A stretch of DNA of 64,000 nucleotides, from the NCBI GenBank assembly GCA_910586315.1, contig CAJUIP010000008.1, forward strand, positions 33,403-97,402, given 5' to 3'. The notes under the pieces were generated by a model. The model did no database searches. It was not told the origin of the DNA and was given only the letters and a program-made list of their open reading frames with translations. Positions within the stretch are counted from its first letter, which is position 1; each line of letters starts with the position of its first letter. Below are positions 50,540-58,799 of this stretch, in pieces. The position numbers and the translations under genes were made by a program. This DNA comes from an uncultured Lachnospiraceae bacterium. Lineage in GTDB: Bacteria; Bacillota; Clostridia; Lachnospirales; Lachnospiraceae.

Positions 50540-51456
50540 AACAGGAAATACTAGTGACGGAGGAGATGGCCGGCGACAGAATTGATAAGTTTCTGTCTGA
50601 GCAGTGTGAGGAGTTTACCCGTTCCTTTCTGCAGAAACTCTTAAAATCCGGCGAGGTATGGGTAAACGGGAAGCAGGTGAAGGCCAGCTTTAAAGTGTCG
50701 GAAGGGGATTTCATTTCTTTTGAGGCGCCGGAGGCGGTGGAATCCATGATTTTGCCTGAGGATATTCCTCTCGATATTCTCTATGAAGATCATGATGTGA
50801 TTCTGGTGAATAAGCCCAAGGGAATGGTGGTCCATCCGGCCGCGGGGCATTACACGGGCACCCTGGTCAATGGGTTATTGTATCACTGCCGGGAGGATCT
50901 GTCCGGGATCAACGGCGTTTTAAGGCCGGGAATCGTTCACAGGATTGATAGGGACACCACCGGAGTCCTGATTGCCTGCAAAAACGACATGGCCCATAAT
51001 TCCATCGCCGCCCAGCTAAAAGAACACACCATCACCAGACGGTATGAGGCCATTGTCCATGGCGTCATAAAAGAGGACGAGGGAGTTGTGGACGCTCCTG
51101 TGGGCCGGCACCCCCGGGACAGAAAAAAGATGTGCGTCAATTACCAGAACGGGAAAACGGCTGTGACCCATTACCGGGTTCTGAAGCGGTTTCAGGGATT
51201 TACACATATTGAATGCCGGCTGGAGACCGGGCGCACCCATCAGATTCGCGTCCATATGGCCCATCTGGGTCACCCTCTTTTGGGAGATGCAGTCTATGGC
51301 CCTGCGAAATGTCCCTATGCTTTAGAGGGCCAGACGCTCCATGCGGGAATTTTAGGGTTCCTCCATCCAAGAACGGGGGAATATCTGGAATTTCGGGCTC
51401 CAAGGCCGGAATATTTTGAGCGGCTTTTGATGGTTTTAACAGAAAAGAACCGATGA
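50536..51456 (+). CDS. RluA/RluD-family 23S rRNA pseudouridine synthase
   Basis: 306-residue enzyme: an N-terminal S4 domain (about 14-75), then the catalytic domain with HRIDRDTTGVLIACKND (about 135-151), where the Asp of RIDRDT is the nucleophile, and LETGRTHQIRVHM. The start is GTG at 50536, overlapping the lspA stop (GTGA). The S4 domain and length point to RluD rather than RluC, but the exact target uridines cannot be read from sequence. Confidence 0.92.
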   Translation: MKQEILVTEEMAGDRIDKFLSEQCEEFTRSFLQKLLKSGEVWVNGKQVKASFKVSEGDFISFEAPEAVESMILPEDIPLDILYEDHDVILVNKPKGMVVHPAAGHYTGTLVNGLLYHCREDLSGINGVLRPGIVHRIDRDTTGVLIACKNDMAHNSIAAQLKEHTITRRYEAIVHGVIKEDEGVVDAPVGRHPRDRKKMCVNYQNGKTAVTHYRVLKRFQGFTHIECRLETGRTHQIRVHMAHLGHPLLGDAVYGPAKCPYALEGQTLHAGILGFLHPRTGEYLEFRAPRPEYFERLLMVLTEKNR

Positions 51457-51495
51457 GTTGTGAAATACAGGTTCACAGTCGTCGGTTCTTTTTTT
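51445..51495 (+). terminator. terminator after the pseudouridine synthase gene
   Basis: A long hairpin starting within the last codons: aagaaccgatgagttgtgaa pairs with ttcacagtcgtcggttctt, then a T-run. It ends the operon that starts at 45342. Confidence 0.9.
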
Positions 51496-51526
51496 GAGTC
51501 TGTCACAAAAAACAGTAATTGAGGAT

Positions 51527-52498
51527 TCAGAGCAGGACGCTGTGCAGCACTGTAGTCCGCACTGGCGCCTCCGGATTCCGGATACGCTCTAAAATTTGTT
51601 CTCCGGCCGTTTGTCCGATTTCTTTGGAGGGCTGTAAAACCATCCGGACATCCCTGGTGTAATAGTTCTTCCGTCCTTCCACCGTTTGTCCAAGCAGAAC
51701 AAGGTCTGTTCCCAGCTGTATTTTCTGAGAGTTCAGATAGTACAGCACATCGTCTAACATCATATTATTGGAGGCCACAATGGCCGTGCATTTCTTGTCA
51801 AGCAGCGTCTTTACCAGGGGCACCGCGCTCCGGGAAAGGCTGTTTCCTATCTGAATCAGGTCTTCTTCCACCGGGATCCCGTATTCCGCAAGTGCTTCTT
51901 TATATGCGTTCAGCCGGTTCACACTGGTGGATAACCGCATCAGTCCCGTAATAAATCCGATCCGGCGGCGGCCCTCTAAAATCATCTGGCAGATGCCGTC
52001 GTGGATCGCCGGATAGTCCTGAGGGATAATCATATCGCAGGGACAGCCGGGAAGCTGGCGGTCAATGAAGACCATTGGAAACTTTTCGGGAACCAGGGGC
52101 CGGATGGAGGAAAAATCCGTAAGCGTAGAAGCAATAATGAGGCCGTCCACCAGACCGGAGGACAGCAGCTTCAGATTTTCGATCTCCCGGCTTTCGGTCT
52201 CCTTCGTATTTACAATTAACAGTTTGTAGCCGTCCCTTGCCAGGACGCTTTCTGCTTCTTCAATGATAATTGCCCAGACCGGGTTGGCGATATCGGGCAC
52301 CACGATCCCGATCAGGTTCTTTCTTCCTGTCTTGAAGCTTCGGGCAGTGGGATCCGGAACGTATCCCAGGACTTCAATGCTGTCCATAACTTTCTTTCTT
52401 GTCTCTTCAGAAACAAAACGGGTGTTGTTGATGACGTGGGAGACGGTCGCAACAGACACCTCGGCATGCTTTGCCACATCCTTCATACTTGCTCTCAT
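51527..52498 (-). CDS. LacI-family transcriptional repressor
   Basis: 323-residue regulator. The N-terminal helix-turn-helix is MKDVAKHAEVSVATVSHVIN and the hinge follows near residue 50; residues about 60-323 form the periplasmic-binding-protein-like effector domain. ATG 52498 is preferred over GTG 52507 because GGGGG lies 8 nt upstream of it. The gene diverges from the transporter operon at 52886, and palindromes TAAACGTTTA-type lie next to both promoters, so it probably represses both itself and the operon until the imported substrate or a derivative binds. Confidence 0.93.
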   Translation of the reverse strand: MRASMKDVAKHAEVSVATVSHVINNTRFVSEETRKKVMDSIEVLGYVPDPTARSFKTGRKNLIGIVVPDIANPVWAIIIEEAESVLARDGYKLLIVNTKETESREIENLKLLSSGLVDGLIIASTLTDFSSIRPLVPEKFPMVFIDRQLPGCPCDMIIPQDYPAIHDGICQMILEGRRRIGFITGLMRLSTSVNRLNAYKEALAEYGIPVEEDLIQIGNSLSRSAVPLVKTLLDKKCTAIVASNNMMLDDVLYYLNSQKIQLGTDLVLLGQTVEGRKNYYTRDVRMVLQPSKEIGQTAGEQILERIRNPEAPVRTTVLHSVLL

Positions 52499-52539
52499 AA
52501 AACACACCCCCTGAAAATCAAGTAAAATTAACTGTGCAG

Positions 52540-52568
52540 CAGTTCAGATACCCCCTCTGAACTGTTAC
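52540..52568. repeat. short inverted repeat, copy 2 of a dispersed family
   Basis: cagttcaga-taccccc-tctgaactgttac, an inverted repeat related to that at 15074-15105. It lies in the leader of the LacI gene. Its right-arm core tgaactgttac is also found at 56336-56348. Confidence 0.75.
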
Positions 52569-52589
52569 TTTACGCGGAGTAAACCTTAG

Positions 52590-52601
52590 TTAAACGTTTA
52601 A
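52590..52601. promoter_or_regulatory. LacI-type operator at the repressor promoter
   Basis: Perfect palindrome ttaaacgtttaa, 13 bp past the -10 of the minus-strand promoter, so at about +8. The aaacgttt core with central CG is the classic LacI-family half-site arrangement. Its place suggests autorepression. Confidence 0.7.
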
Positions 52602-52614
52602 TAAATATAGTTCC

Positions 52615-52643
52615 AGTATAGAACATAAGGGGAAAAAAGTCAA
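52615..52643 (-). promoter_or_regulatory. promoter of the LacI-family repressor gene
   Basis: On the minus strand TTGACT (52643-52638), 17 bp, TATACT (52620-52615). Close to consensus. Confidence 0.72.
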
Positions 52644-52707
52644 TGAAGGATTAAAAATTATATAAAATGCACAAAAAACAGAGGATATTTATATAAAAAC
52701 AGACCAA

Positions 52708-52736
52708 TTGACAATAGGGGAAAAATTGTGTAATAT
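52708..52736 (+). promoter_or_regulatory. promoter of the transporter/oxidoreductase operon
   Basis: TTGACA (52708-52713), 17 bp, TAATAT (52731-52736), with a perfect -35. It is followed at once by the operator at 52750, and the first gene starts at 52886 after a 140-nt leader. Confidence 0.8.
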
Positions 52737-52749
52737 GAAAACACAAAGA

Positions 52750-52763
52750 CGTAAACGTTTACG
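52750..52763. promoter_or_regulatory. LacI-type operator at the transporter operon promoter
   Basis: Perfect 14-bp palindrome cgtaaacgtttacg, centred about 20 bp after the -10, at roughly +8 to +21. A second, partial half-site gcaaacgattac follows directly. Repressor bound here would block initiation or early elongation. Confidence 0.78.
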
Positions 52764-52885
52764 CAAACGATTACAAGAACAAAAATGTACGAAAAAGCAT
52801 AGGAACGGCAGAGAAAATCCAAACATATGTCGTAAGTTACGGCGCAGGACGTACAGAAAAACTAAAAAAGAGGAGGGGAAAGAAA

Positions 52886-54385
52886 GTGGGAAGAGAAGTC
52901 GTATTGAGAGCTGAAAAGATCAACAAATCGTTTCCGGGCGTCAAAGTGTTGTCGGATGTGAGCTTTGATCTTGAAAAGGGCGAAGTACATATTCTTCTTG
53001 GAGAAAACGGTGCAGGGAAATCGACGCTGATGAAAATTTTTTCCGGCCTGTACAGCGTGGATTCGGGAAATATCTATGTGAACGGAGAAAAGGTTACGAT
53101 ACGAAATACCAAGGACTCCCAGAACCTGGGAATTTCCATTATCTATCAGGAGTTCGATCTTGTACCATATCTGACAGTGGCCCAGAACATTTTCCTTGGA
53201 AGGGAGCCGTTAAAGAAAAACGGAAGTATCGATCAGGCGGAAATGAGGAAGAAATCCCGGGAATATCTGGAATTTTTGAGGGCCAACGTGGATGTGGATG
53301 CGAAGATCTTTACGCTGGGAGTGGCCCAGCAGCAGTTAGTTGAGGTGGCAAAGGCTCTGTCCCAGGACGCAAAGATCCTGATTATGGATGAACCGACGGC
53401 AACCTTGAGCGACAGCGAGATCGAGAGACTGTTTGAAACTATAAGGCGCCTTCAGCAGAGCGGCGTTTCCATCATTTATATTTCCCATCGTCTTCAGGAG
53501 TTAAAGCAGATCGGTACGAGAGTGACGGTTTTGCGCGACGGTATGACGATTTGTACAGAAGATATCCAGGAAATCAGCATGGACGAGCTGGTCCACCGGA
53601 TGGTCGGACGTGAGGTATCCCAGGAACGTGTCAGACTGGAAAACACAGCCAGGAAGGAGGTTGCCTTAAAGGTCAGCCATCTGAACCGGAAAAATGTATT
53701 AAAGGACGTATCCATCGAAGTCCATAAGGGCGAAATCGTAGCCCTGGCCGGTCTTGTCGGTGCCGGCCGTACGGAGCTGGTCCACGCGGTTTTCGGTATT
53801 GATAAAATCGACAGCGGAGAAATCGAAATTTCAGGTAAGAAAATGGAAAAACCCACACCGGGGAAATGTGTGAAGAGCGGTCTTGGGCTCCTGCCGGAAA
53901 GCAGAAAAGAAAACGGTTTATCCCTGACCCTGCCGATCTTTCAGAATACTTCCCAGGCTGCCATGGAAAGGATTACGAAACGGGGGATCCTGAACCTGAA
54001 AAAGGAACGGCAGGTGGCCGAGAAGTATATCAAACAGCTGAACATCGTCTGCACCGGCCCGGAACTGGAACCTTTGTATATGTCCGGAGGAAACCAGCAG
54101 AAGGTGGTTATCGGAAAGTGGCTGTTTACGGAATCCGATGTGCTGATTTTCGATGAACCCACAAGAGGAATTGATGTGGGAGCCAGAGAGGAAATTTATC
54201 ATATCATCGACAATCTGGCAAAGGAAGGCGCCGCGATCCTGGTGATTTCCTCCGACCTTCCGGAGGTTTTAACGATTTCTGACCGTATCTATGTGATGCG
54301 GGAGGGACGGATCGCAGGGGAGATCAATTACGAAGATGCAAGCCAGGAGCTGATCATGAGCTATGCTTCAGGAGGTAGAGAATGA
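52886..54385 (+). CDS. RbsA/MglA-type sugar ABC transporter ATP-binding protein
   Basis: 499-residue double-domain ATPase of the carbohydrate CUT2 family. Domain 1 has Walker A GENGAGKSTLMK (about 37-48) and Walker B ILIMDEPTATL; domain 2 has degenerate Walker A ALVGAGRTELVHA, signature SGGNQQKV and Walker B VLIFDEPTRGIDVGA. The start is GTG at 52886 with GGAGGGGAAAG. It energises import of a sugar, polyol or cyclitol with the permeases and binding protein that follow. The stop overlaps the next gene by 4 bp. Confidence 0.94.
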   Translation: MGREVVLRAEKINKSFPGVKVLSDVSFDLEKGEVHILLGENGAGKSTLMKIFSGLYSVDSGNIYVNGEKVTIRNTKDSQNLGISIIYQEFDLVPYLTVAQNIFLGREPLKKNGSIDQAEMRKKSREYLEFLRANVDVDAKIFTLGVAQQQLVEVAKALSQDAKILIMDEPTATLSDSEIERLFETIRRLQQSGVSIIYISHRLQELKQIGTRVTVLRDGMTICTEDIQEISMDELVHRMVGREVSQERVRLENTARKEVALKVSHLNRKNVLKDVSIEVHKGEIVALAGLVGAGRTELVHAVFGIDKIDSGEIEISGKKMEKPTPGKCVKSGLGLLPESRKENGLSLTLPIFQNTSQAAMERITKRGILNLKKERQVAEKYIKQLNIVCTGPELEPLYMSGGNQQKVVIGKWLFTESDVLIFDEPTRGIDVGAREEIYHIIDNLAKEGAAILVISSDLPEVLTISDRIYVMREGRIAGEINYEDASQELIMSYASGGRE

Positions 54386-55323
54386 AACTAAAATCCAGTC
54401 TTTTAAAGAAATTACCGTCCAGCGGCGCCATATACGGGATTATTCTGTTCGTGCTGTGCTTTTCTCTGGTAATTCCCAACTATTTTACGCTCCATAATAT
54501 TTCCAATATCGCAAGACAGTCCGCAGTACTCTGCTTCATTTCCATGTGCTCCTGTCTGGCGATCCTGACGAACCAGACAGACTTATCCTGCGGCGCCATT
54601 TCAAGCTTTGCGGCCTGTGTGGCAGCCAAAGCCATGAACGGAGGCTGTTCCGTTCTTGTTGGATGCCTCATCGGACTTCTGGCGGCATTAGCGATCGGGG
54701 CCATCAACGGGGTCCTGGCAGGATACACGGAAATTCCTACCTTTATTATCACGCTGGCAACCATGAATATCGCGGAGAGCCTTGGTATGGTGCTCCAGGG
54801 AGGCACGATACATATTCCCTATGAAAGCTTCAAGCTGCTCAGCGAAGGAAACATACTCTATATCCCGATTCCGGCGCTTCTGGTGGCGGCTCTCTATATC
54901 GCCATGAACTACATTCTGAAACACCGCAAGTATGGCACGTATCTTTATGCGGTGGGCGGCAAGGAGGATGCGGCGTGGACCTCCGGAATCAATGTAAAGA
55001 GAATGAAGCTCAGCGTTTACCTGATCAATGCGGTTCTGGCCGCCTGTGCCGGCTTTATCTATGCGGCGCGTTTAAGCGCGGCCAACCCGTCCCAGGGAAA
55101 CGGACTTGAATTAAACGGTATCTGCGCGGCAGTTCTTGGCGGTATCGTCCTGGGAGGCGGAAGAGGAAACGTATTCGGAGCGCTCCTTGGAGCGATTGCG
55201 ATCAGTATCTTAAGAAATGGCATGAACATGCTGGGCTTCCGGATCCTCACGCAGATGATGGTCATCGGATTTATCCTCATTGTGATCCTGGCCCTGGATG
55301 TCGCGAAAAAGGAGGCAAAGTGA
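54382..55323 (+). CDS. RbsC-type ABC transporter permease 1
   Basis: 313-residue polytopic permease of the BPD_transp_2 (CUT2) family, with the family block NGVLAGYTEIPTFIITLATM (about 111-130) and LGGIVLGGGRGNVFGALLGA near the C-terminus. It starts within the ATPase gene and its TGA overlaps the ATG of the second permease. CUT2 importers usually use one permease gene as a homodimer; here two distinct permeases suggest a heterodimer. Confidence 0.9.
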   Translation: MKLKSSLLKKLPSSGAIYGIILFVLCFSLVIPNYFTLHNISNIARQSAVLCFISMCSCLAILTNQTDLSCGAISSFAACVAAKAMNGGCSVLVGCLIGLLAALAIGAINGVLAGYTEIPTFIITLATMNIAESLGMVLQGGTIHIPYESFKLLSEGNILYIPIPALLVAALYIAMNYILKHRKYGTYLYAVGGKEDAAWTSGINVKRMKLSVYLINAVLAACAGFIYAARLSAANPSQGNGLELNGICAAVLGGIVLGGGRGNVFGALLGAIAISILRNGMNMLGFRILTQMMVIGFILIVILALDVAKKEAK

Positions 55324-56264
55324 TGAAGGGGAAAGATTTTTTAATGAAATATTCCAGAATTGTGATTCTGGTCCTGATCATGGCAGGCGTATCCATCGCA
55401 TCACCGGATTTTTTAAAACCCTCCAACCTTCTCAATGTGGCAAGACAGTCTTCCATGCTTCTTATTATGTCCCTTGGAATGACATGCGCCATGCTTCTTG
55501 GACGGGGTGTGGACATGTCCATCGGCGCGACGCTTTCTCTCACTTCCTGTGTGGCAGCCGGATTTTTAAGAAGCAATGATACTGTGGGAAGCGTTCTGAT
55601 TGGCATTGTGATTGCTTTGGTCATTGGAATGTTTATCGGCCTCATCAATGGCGTACTGATCTCTTACCTTCACCTTCCGGCGATCCTGGTTACATACGGC
55701 GTCCGCGAGATCATCCGAAGCGTGGCCTTCTTCTATATGGATGGAGACATCATCAGCGGATTCCATAAGTTCGTCATGTTCATGGGCTCCGGATTCGCCT
55801 TCGGCGCGATCCCCACGCAGATCATCATTGCCCTTGTGCTGACAGCTGCGACAGCATGGATGTTAAAGCATACCAGAATGGGGCGTGAGCTTTATGTGGT
55901 AGGCGCCAATCCCAGCGCGGCAAAATTTTCAGGACTTAAGGCAGAGAAATCCGTAATCCTGGGCTTTGTCCTCTCGGGAGCTCTGGCGGCCCTCGCCGGA
56001 ATCGTTTATCTCGGGCGGCTCGGTGCGGCGGAAGCGGAGATTGGAAACCAGTTTCATTTTCAGTGTGTCAGTGCCGTAGCCATCGGAGGCATCTCCTTTG
56101 CGGGCGGCGCGGGAAGCGCATGGGGCGCTGTGATCGGGGCTTTGATTTTAAATATTTTAATCAATGGGATGAACCTTTTAAACATTTCTTCTTACTGGCA
56201 GGGAACCGTAAACGGTGTCATCATTATCGTTGCCGTTCTTCTGGATTATGTGGTGAGAAAGTAG
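55323..56264 (+). CDS. RbsC-type ABC transporter permease 2
   Basis: 313-residue permease, paralogous to permease 1, with NGVLISYLHLPAILVTYGVR and the C-terminal IGGISFAGGAGSAWGAVIGA. The ATG at 55323 overlaps the previous stop; a GTG at 55320 is also possible. Expected to form the channel with permease 1. Confidence 0.9.
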   Translation: MKGKDFLMKYSRIVILVLIMAGVSIASPDFLKPSNLLNVARQSSMLLIMSLGMTCAMLLGRGVDMSIGATLSLTSCVAAGFLRSNDTVGSVLIGIVIALVIGMFIGLINGVLISYLHLPAILVTYGVREIIRSVAFFYMDGDIISGFHKFVMFMGSGFAFGAIPTQIIIALVLTAATAWMLKHTRMGRELYVVGANPSAAKFSGLKAEKSVILGFVLSGALAALAGIVYLGRLGAAEAEIGNQFHFQCVSAVAIGGISFAGGAGSAWGAVIGALILNILINGMNLLNISSYWQGTVNGVIIIVAVLLDYVVRK

Positions 56265-56295
56265 CAGACGAAGTAATCCCGCAAACTGTGACACA

Positions 56296-56330
56296 CATCT
56301 TCTTGTCCGCGGTACGCGGGCAAGAAGATG
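56296..56330 (+). promoter_or_regulatory. stable intergenic hairpin between permease and binding-protein genes
   Basis: catcttcttgtccgcg (56296-56311) and cgcgggcaagaagatg (56315-56330) form a 16-bp stem with one G-U pair and a 3-nt loop. No T-run follows, so it is not a terminator. It probably protects or marks a processing point of the mRNA so that the binding protein can be made in excess. A half copy of the 15074/52540 repeat follows at 56336-56348. Confidence 0.65.
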
Positions 56331-56396
56331 CAAGGCTGAACTGTTACCAATTTTTAAACACGATCTAAAAAAATAAATTTATTGGAGGAAAAAATT

Positions 56397-57410
56397 ATGA
56401 TGAAGAAAACAACATTAACCATGGCGGCAATTCTTACGGCAGCAGCCGTAATGACGGGATGTACCTCAAGCGCGCCAACCGCACCGGCGTCCTCTGCAGC
56501 GGCAGGCAGTGATACCGCAGCAGCGGCATCCGGCGAATCCTACAAGATCGGCGTATTCACAAAGGACAGTACCACCGCATTCTGGCGTTATGTGGTCCAG
56601 GGCGCTATGGCAAAGGGAGAAGAGCTGGGCGTTGAAGTGATCGAGTACGCGCCGGCTTCCTATACGGATTCCGCAGGACAGTTATCTATGGTCGAGGACT
56701 CCATCTCCGCAGGAGTGGACGCCATCTGTATCGCGTCCTGTGACAGCACCGCCATTGTTCCGGCGCTGGAAAAGGCGACGGCAGCAGGGATTCCGGTCGT
56801 TATATTCAATACTCTGGTTCCGGATTTCAAGGACAATATCACATTCGTCGGCGTTGATAACTACGATGCCAGCTACCGTGTAACCGAAGAACTTATCAAA
56901 GCTCATGACGGCAAGGGAAATCTTGTTATCTTGGAAGGGGATCCGGCAGGCTATCAGAATATTGAGCGTACCCGTGCCGTGACCGATTTGGCAGAGAAGT
57001 ATCCGGATGTGAACATCATCACCCGTCAGCCGGGCTATGCAAACAGAGAGAAATCCATGAACGCGATGGAAAATATTTTACAGGCTTACAGCGATATTGA
57101 TATGGTATGGGCCATCAACGACGTAGCAGCCATGGGCTGTGTACAGGCAATCGAAGGCGCGGGCCGCACCGGCATTGATGTTATCGGTATTGACGGCACT
57201 CCGGAGGGCGCAACCGCGGCCAAGGACGGCAGACTGAAATTCACCATTGACCAGGGACCGTTCGATCAGGGAGCCATGTCCGTACAGGCCGCTGTGGATT
57301 ACTTAAACGGCAAGGAGATCGAGGAGAATTACGCAACAGGCGGAACCATCGTGGGCACAGACAATGCGGATGCGTTTTTACAGGAGTTTTATCCGGATTT
57401 TAACAAGTAA
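56397..57410 (+). CDS. sugar-type ABC transporter substrate-binding lipoprotein
   Basis: 337-residue lipoprotein of the RbsB (peripla_BP_4) family. The signal ends in the lipobox VMTGC, followed by a Ser/Ala/Thr linker to about residue 48. The ligand-binding domain begins YKIGVFTKDSTTAFWRYV and has DAICIASCDSTAIVPALEKA and the NDVAAMGCVQAI block. ATG 56397 has GGAGG 8 nt upstream. It captures the substrate for the importer; which ligand cannot be read. Confidence 0.9.
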   Translation: MMKKTTLTMAAILTAAAVMTGCTSSAPTAPASSAAAGSDTAAAASGESYKIGVFTKDSTTAFWRYVVQGAMAKGEELGVEVIEYAPASYTDSAGQLSMVEDSISAGVDAICIASCDSTAIVPALEKATAAGIPVVIFNTLVPDFKDNITFVGVDNYDASYRVTEELIKAHDGKGNLVILEGDPAGYQNIERTRAVTDLAEKYPDVNIITRQPGYANREKSMNAMENILQAYSDIDMVWAINDVAAMGCVQAIEGAGRTGIDVIGIDGTPEGATAAKDGRLKFTIDQGPFDQGAMSVQAAVDYLNGKEIEENYATGGTIVGTDNADAFLQEFYPDFNK

Positions 57411-57680
57411 TGACGATCTGAATAATGACAATTTAGAAAATGGCGGTCTGAAAAATAACAGTCTGTAAAATGACGGGCTGGAAATGGCGGCCAGGAAAGT
57501 ACAGTCTGTAAAATGACAGGCTGGAAATGGCGGCCAGGAAAATAACAGTCTGTAAAACGACAAGCTGTAAATGGCGGCCTGAAAAATAACAGTCTGTAAA
57601 ATGACAGGTTGTAAATGGCAGCCAGGAAAATAACAGTCTGTAAAATGACAGCTTGGAAATGGCAGTCTGAAAAAAAGGAG
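57411..57680 (+). repeat. 15-bp-type minisatellite, about 18 units in 44-bp blocks
   Basis: The 277-bp gap is filled with units such as aaataacagtctgta, aaatgacaggctgga and aatggcggccagga (15 + 15 + 14 bp); the first type recurs at 57540, 57584 and 57628, exactly 44 bp apart. It begins at the binding-protein stop and ends at the ribosome site of the next gene. The minus strand is open through it, but only as a consequence of the repeat. Confidence 0.88.
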
Positions 57681-57687
57681 AATGATT

Positions 57688-58788
57688 ATGGAACATACAA
57701 TGAATCTGAATGATGTGTTAGTTCAATTTGGAAAGTACCAGGATGAGGCAAGAAAGGTTTTAAATCCTTCCTGCCATGTGTGCAAGGTCTGCAACGGACG
57801 GGCCTGTGCCGGAAGATATACCAACTCTCTGGAGTTTGGGGCCAAGGGAAATAATAACGGTTTTATCCATGCGTATGACGCGTTAAAGGACATTAAGATC
57901 GAGCTGGATGTGATCCACGACGATTATGATCCGGATACCTCCATTGAGCTGTTCGGCCATCATTTCGACCTCCCGGTTTTCGCCTCCCCGATTGCGAAGA
58001 TCCTGACAGATTATGAGTTTAAGAGCCCGTTCTTTAATAACAATGGCGCTTATGCGGACGCTCTCATCAAGGGCTGTTATGAGGCGGGCGGAATGGCATG
58101 GCTCGGAGATAATAAGGAGGAGGGATATTTCCCAGGCCAGATCGCACCGATAAAGGAAGCAGACGGCGTCGGCGTTCCGACAATAAAGCCCTGGGCGGAC
58201 AGAAATGAATTCTGGAAGCGCGTGAAATGGTGCCAGGAGGTGGGGGCCATGGCGATCGCCACGGATCTGGATGCCATTGGGCTGGGATACCAGTATTCCG
58301 GCAAGGTGGGCTCTAAAAATGAAGGCGTATGCGCGAGGAATGTGGAAGAACTTAAGGAATTTGTCCAGGCTGTGGACGTGCCTGTGGTCATCAAGGGCAT
58401 TATGTCCGTAAAGGCAGCAGTAAAGGCAGCAAAAACAGGCGCTTACGGCATTCTGATTTCCAATCATGGCGGAAATGTTGTGGAGAACAGCATGGCCCCC
58501 TGCGACGTGGTTGCCGATATCCGGAAAGAGCTGGGTAATTCTATTAAGATATTCGCGGACGGCGGCGTGAGAAGCGGCGAGGATGTGTTCAAGATGCTGG
58601 CGCTGGGCGCGGACGCGGTAGGGATCGGACGTCCTTATGTGGTGGCTGTTTACGGAGGCGGAAAAGACGGCGCATCTATCTACACGCAGAAAATCTACTG
58701 GGAGCTGCAAAACATCATGCGTCTTGCCAACTGCCGTACCTTAAAGGATATCACGATGGATAAGCTGATTTTTCTGAATAAAAGATAG
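57688..58788 (+). CDS. FMN-dependent alpha-hydroxy-acid oxidase-family protein with altered active site
   Basis: 366-residue TIM-barrel flavoprotein of the LldD/lactate oxidase family. ATG 57688 is chosen because GGAG is 7 nt upstream; ATG 57682 would leave no spacing. Four cysteines C29, C32, C35 and C40 near the N-terminus suggest a metal or Fe-S site. FMN lysine is in VVIKGIMSV, catalytic His in ISNHGGNVVE, and phosphate site in FADGGVRSG. The family's substrate-binding Arg after SNHGG is Asn here. Possibly oxidises the imported compound or a derivative; substrate unknown. Confidence 0.82.
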   Translation: MEHTMNLNDVLVQFGKYQDEARKVLNPSCHVCKVCNGRACAGRYTNSLEFGAKGNNNGFIHAYDALKDIKIELDVIHDDYDPDTSIELFGHHFDLPVFASPIAKILTDYEFKSPFFNNNGAYADALIKGCYEAGGMAWLGDNKEEGYFPGQIAPIKEADGVGVPTIKPWADRNEFWKRVKWCQEVGAMAIATDLDAIGLGYQYSGKVGSKNEGVCARNVEELKEFVQAVDVPVVIKGIMSVKAAVKAAKTGAYGILISNHGGNVVENSMAPCDVVADIRKELGNSIKIFADGGVRSGEDVFKMLALGADAVGIGRPYVVAVYGGGKDGASIYTQKIYWELQNIMRLANCRTLKDITMDKLIFLNKR

Positions 58789-58799
58789 GAAGGAACGAT

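Noticed and set aside
52708..52914. 68-codon very basic open frame in the leader of the transporter operon
   Set aside because: Its TTG start is the -35 box of the promoter and its codons overlap the operator, so it would not be transcribed from its start.
57411..57680. CRISPR array
   Set aside because: The units are contiguous without unique spacers, diverge gradually and no cas gene is near.
57433..57696. 87-codon minus-strand frame in the 44-bp repeat array
   Set aside because: Product of repeat sequence only, antisense within an operon.
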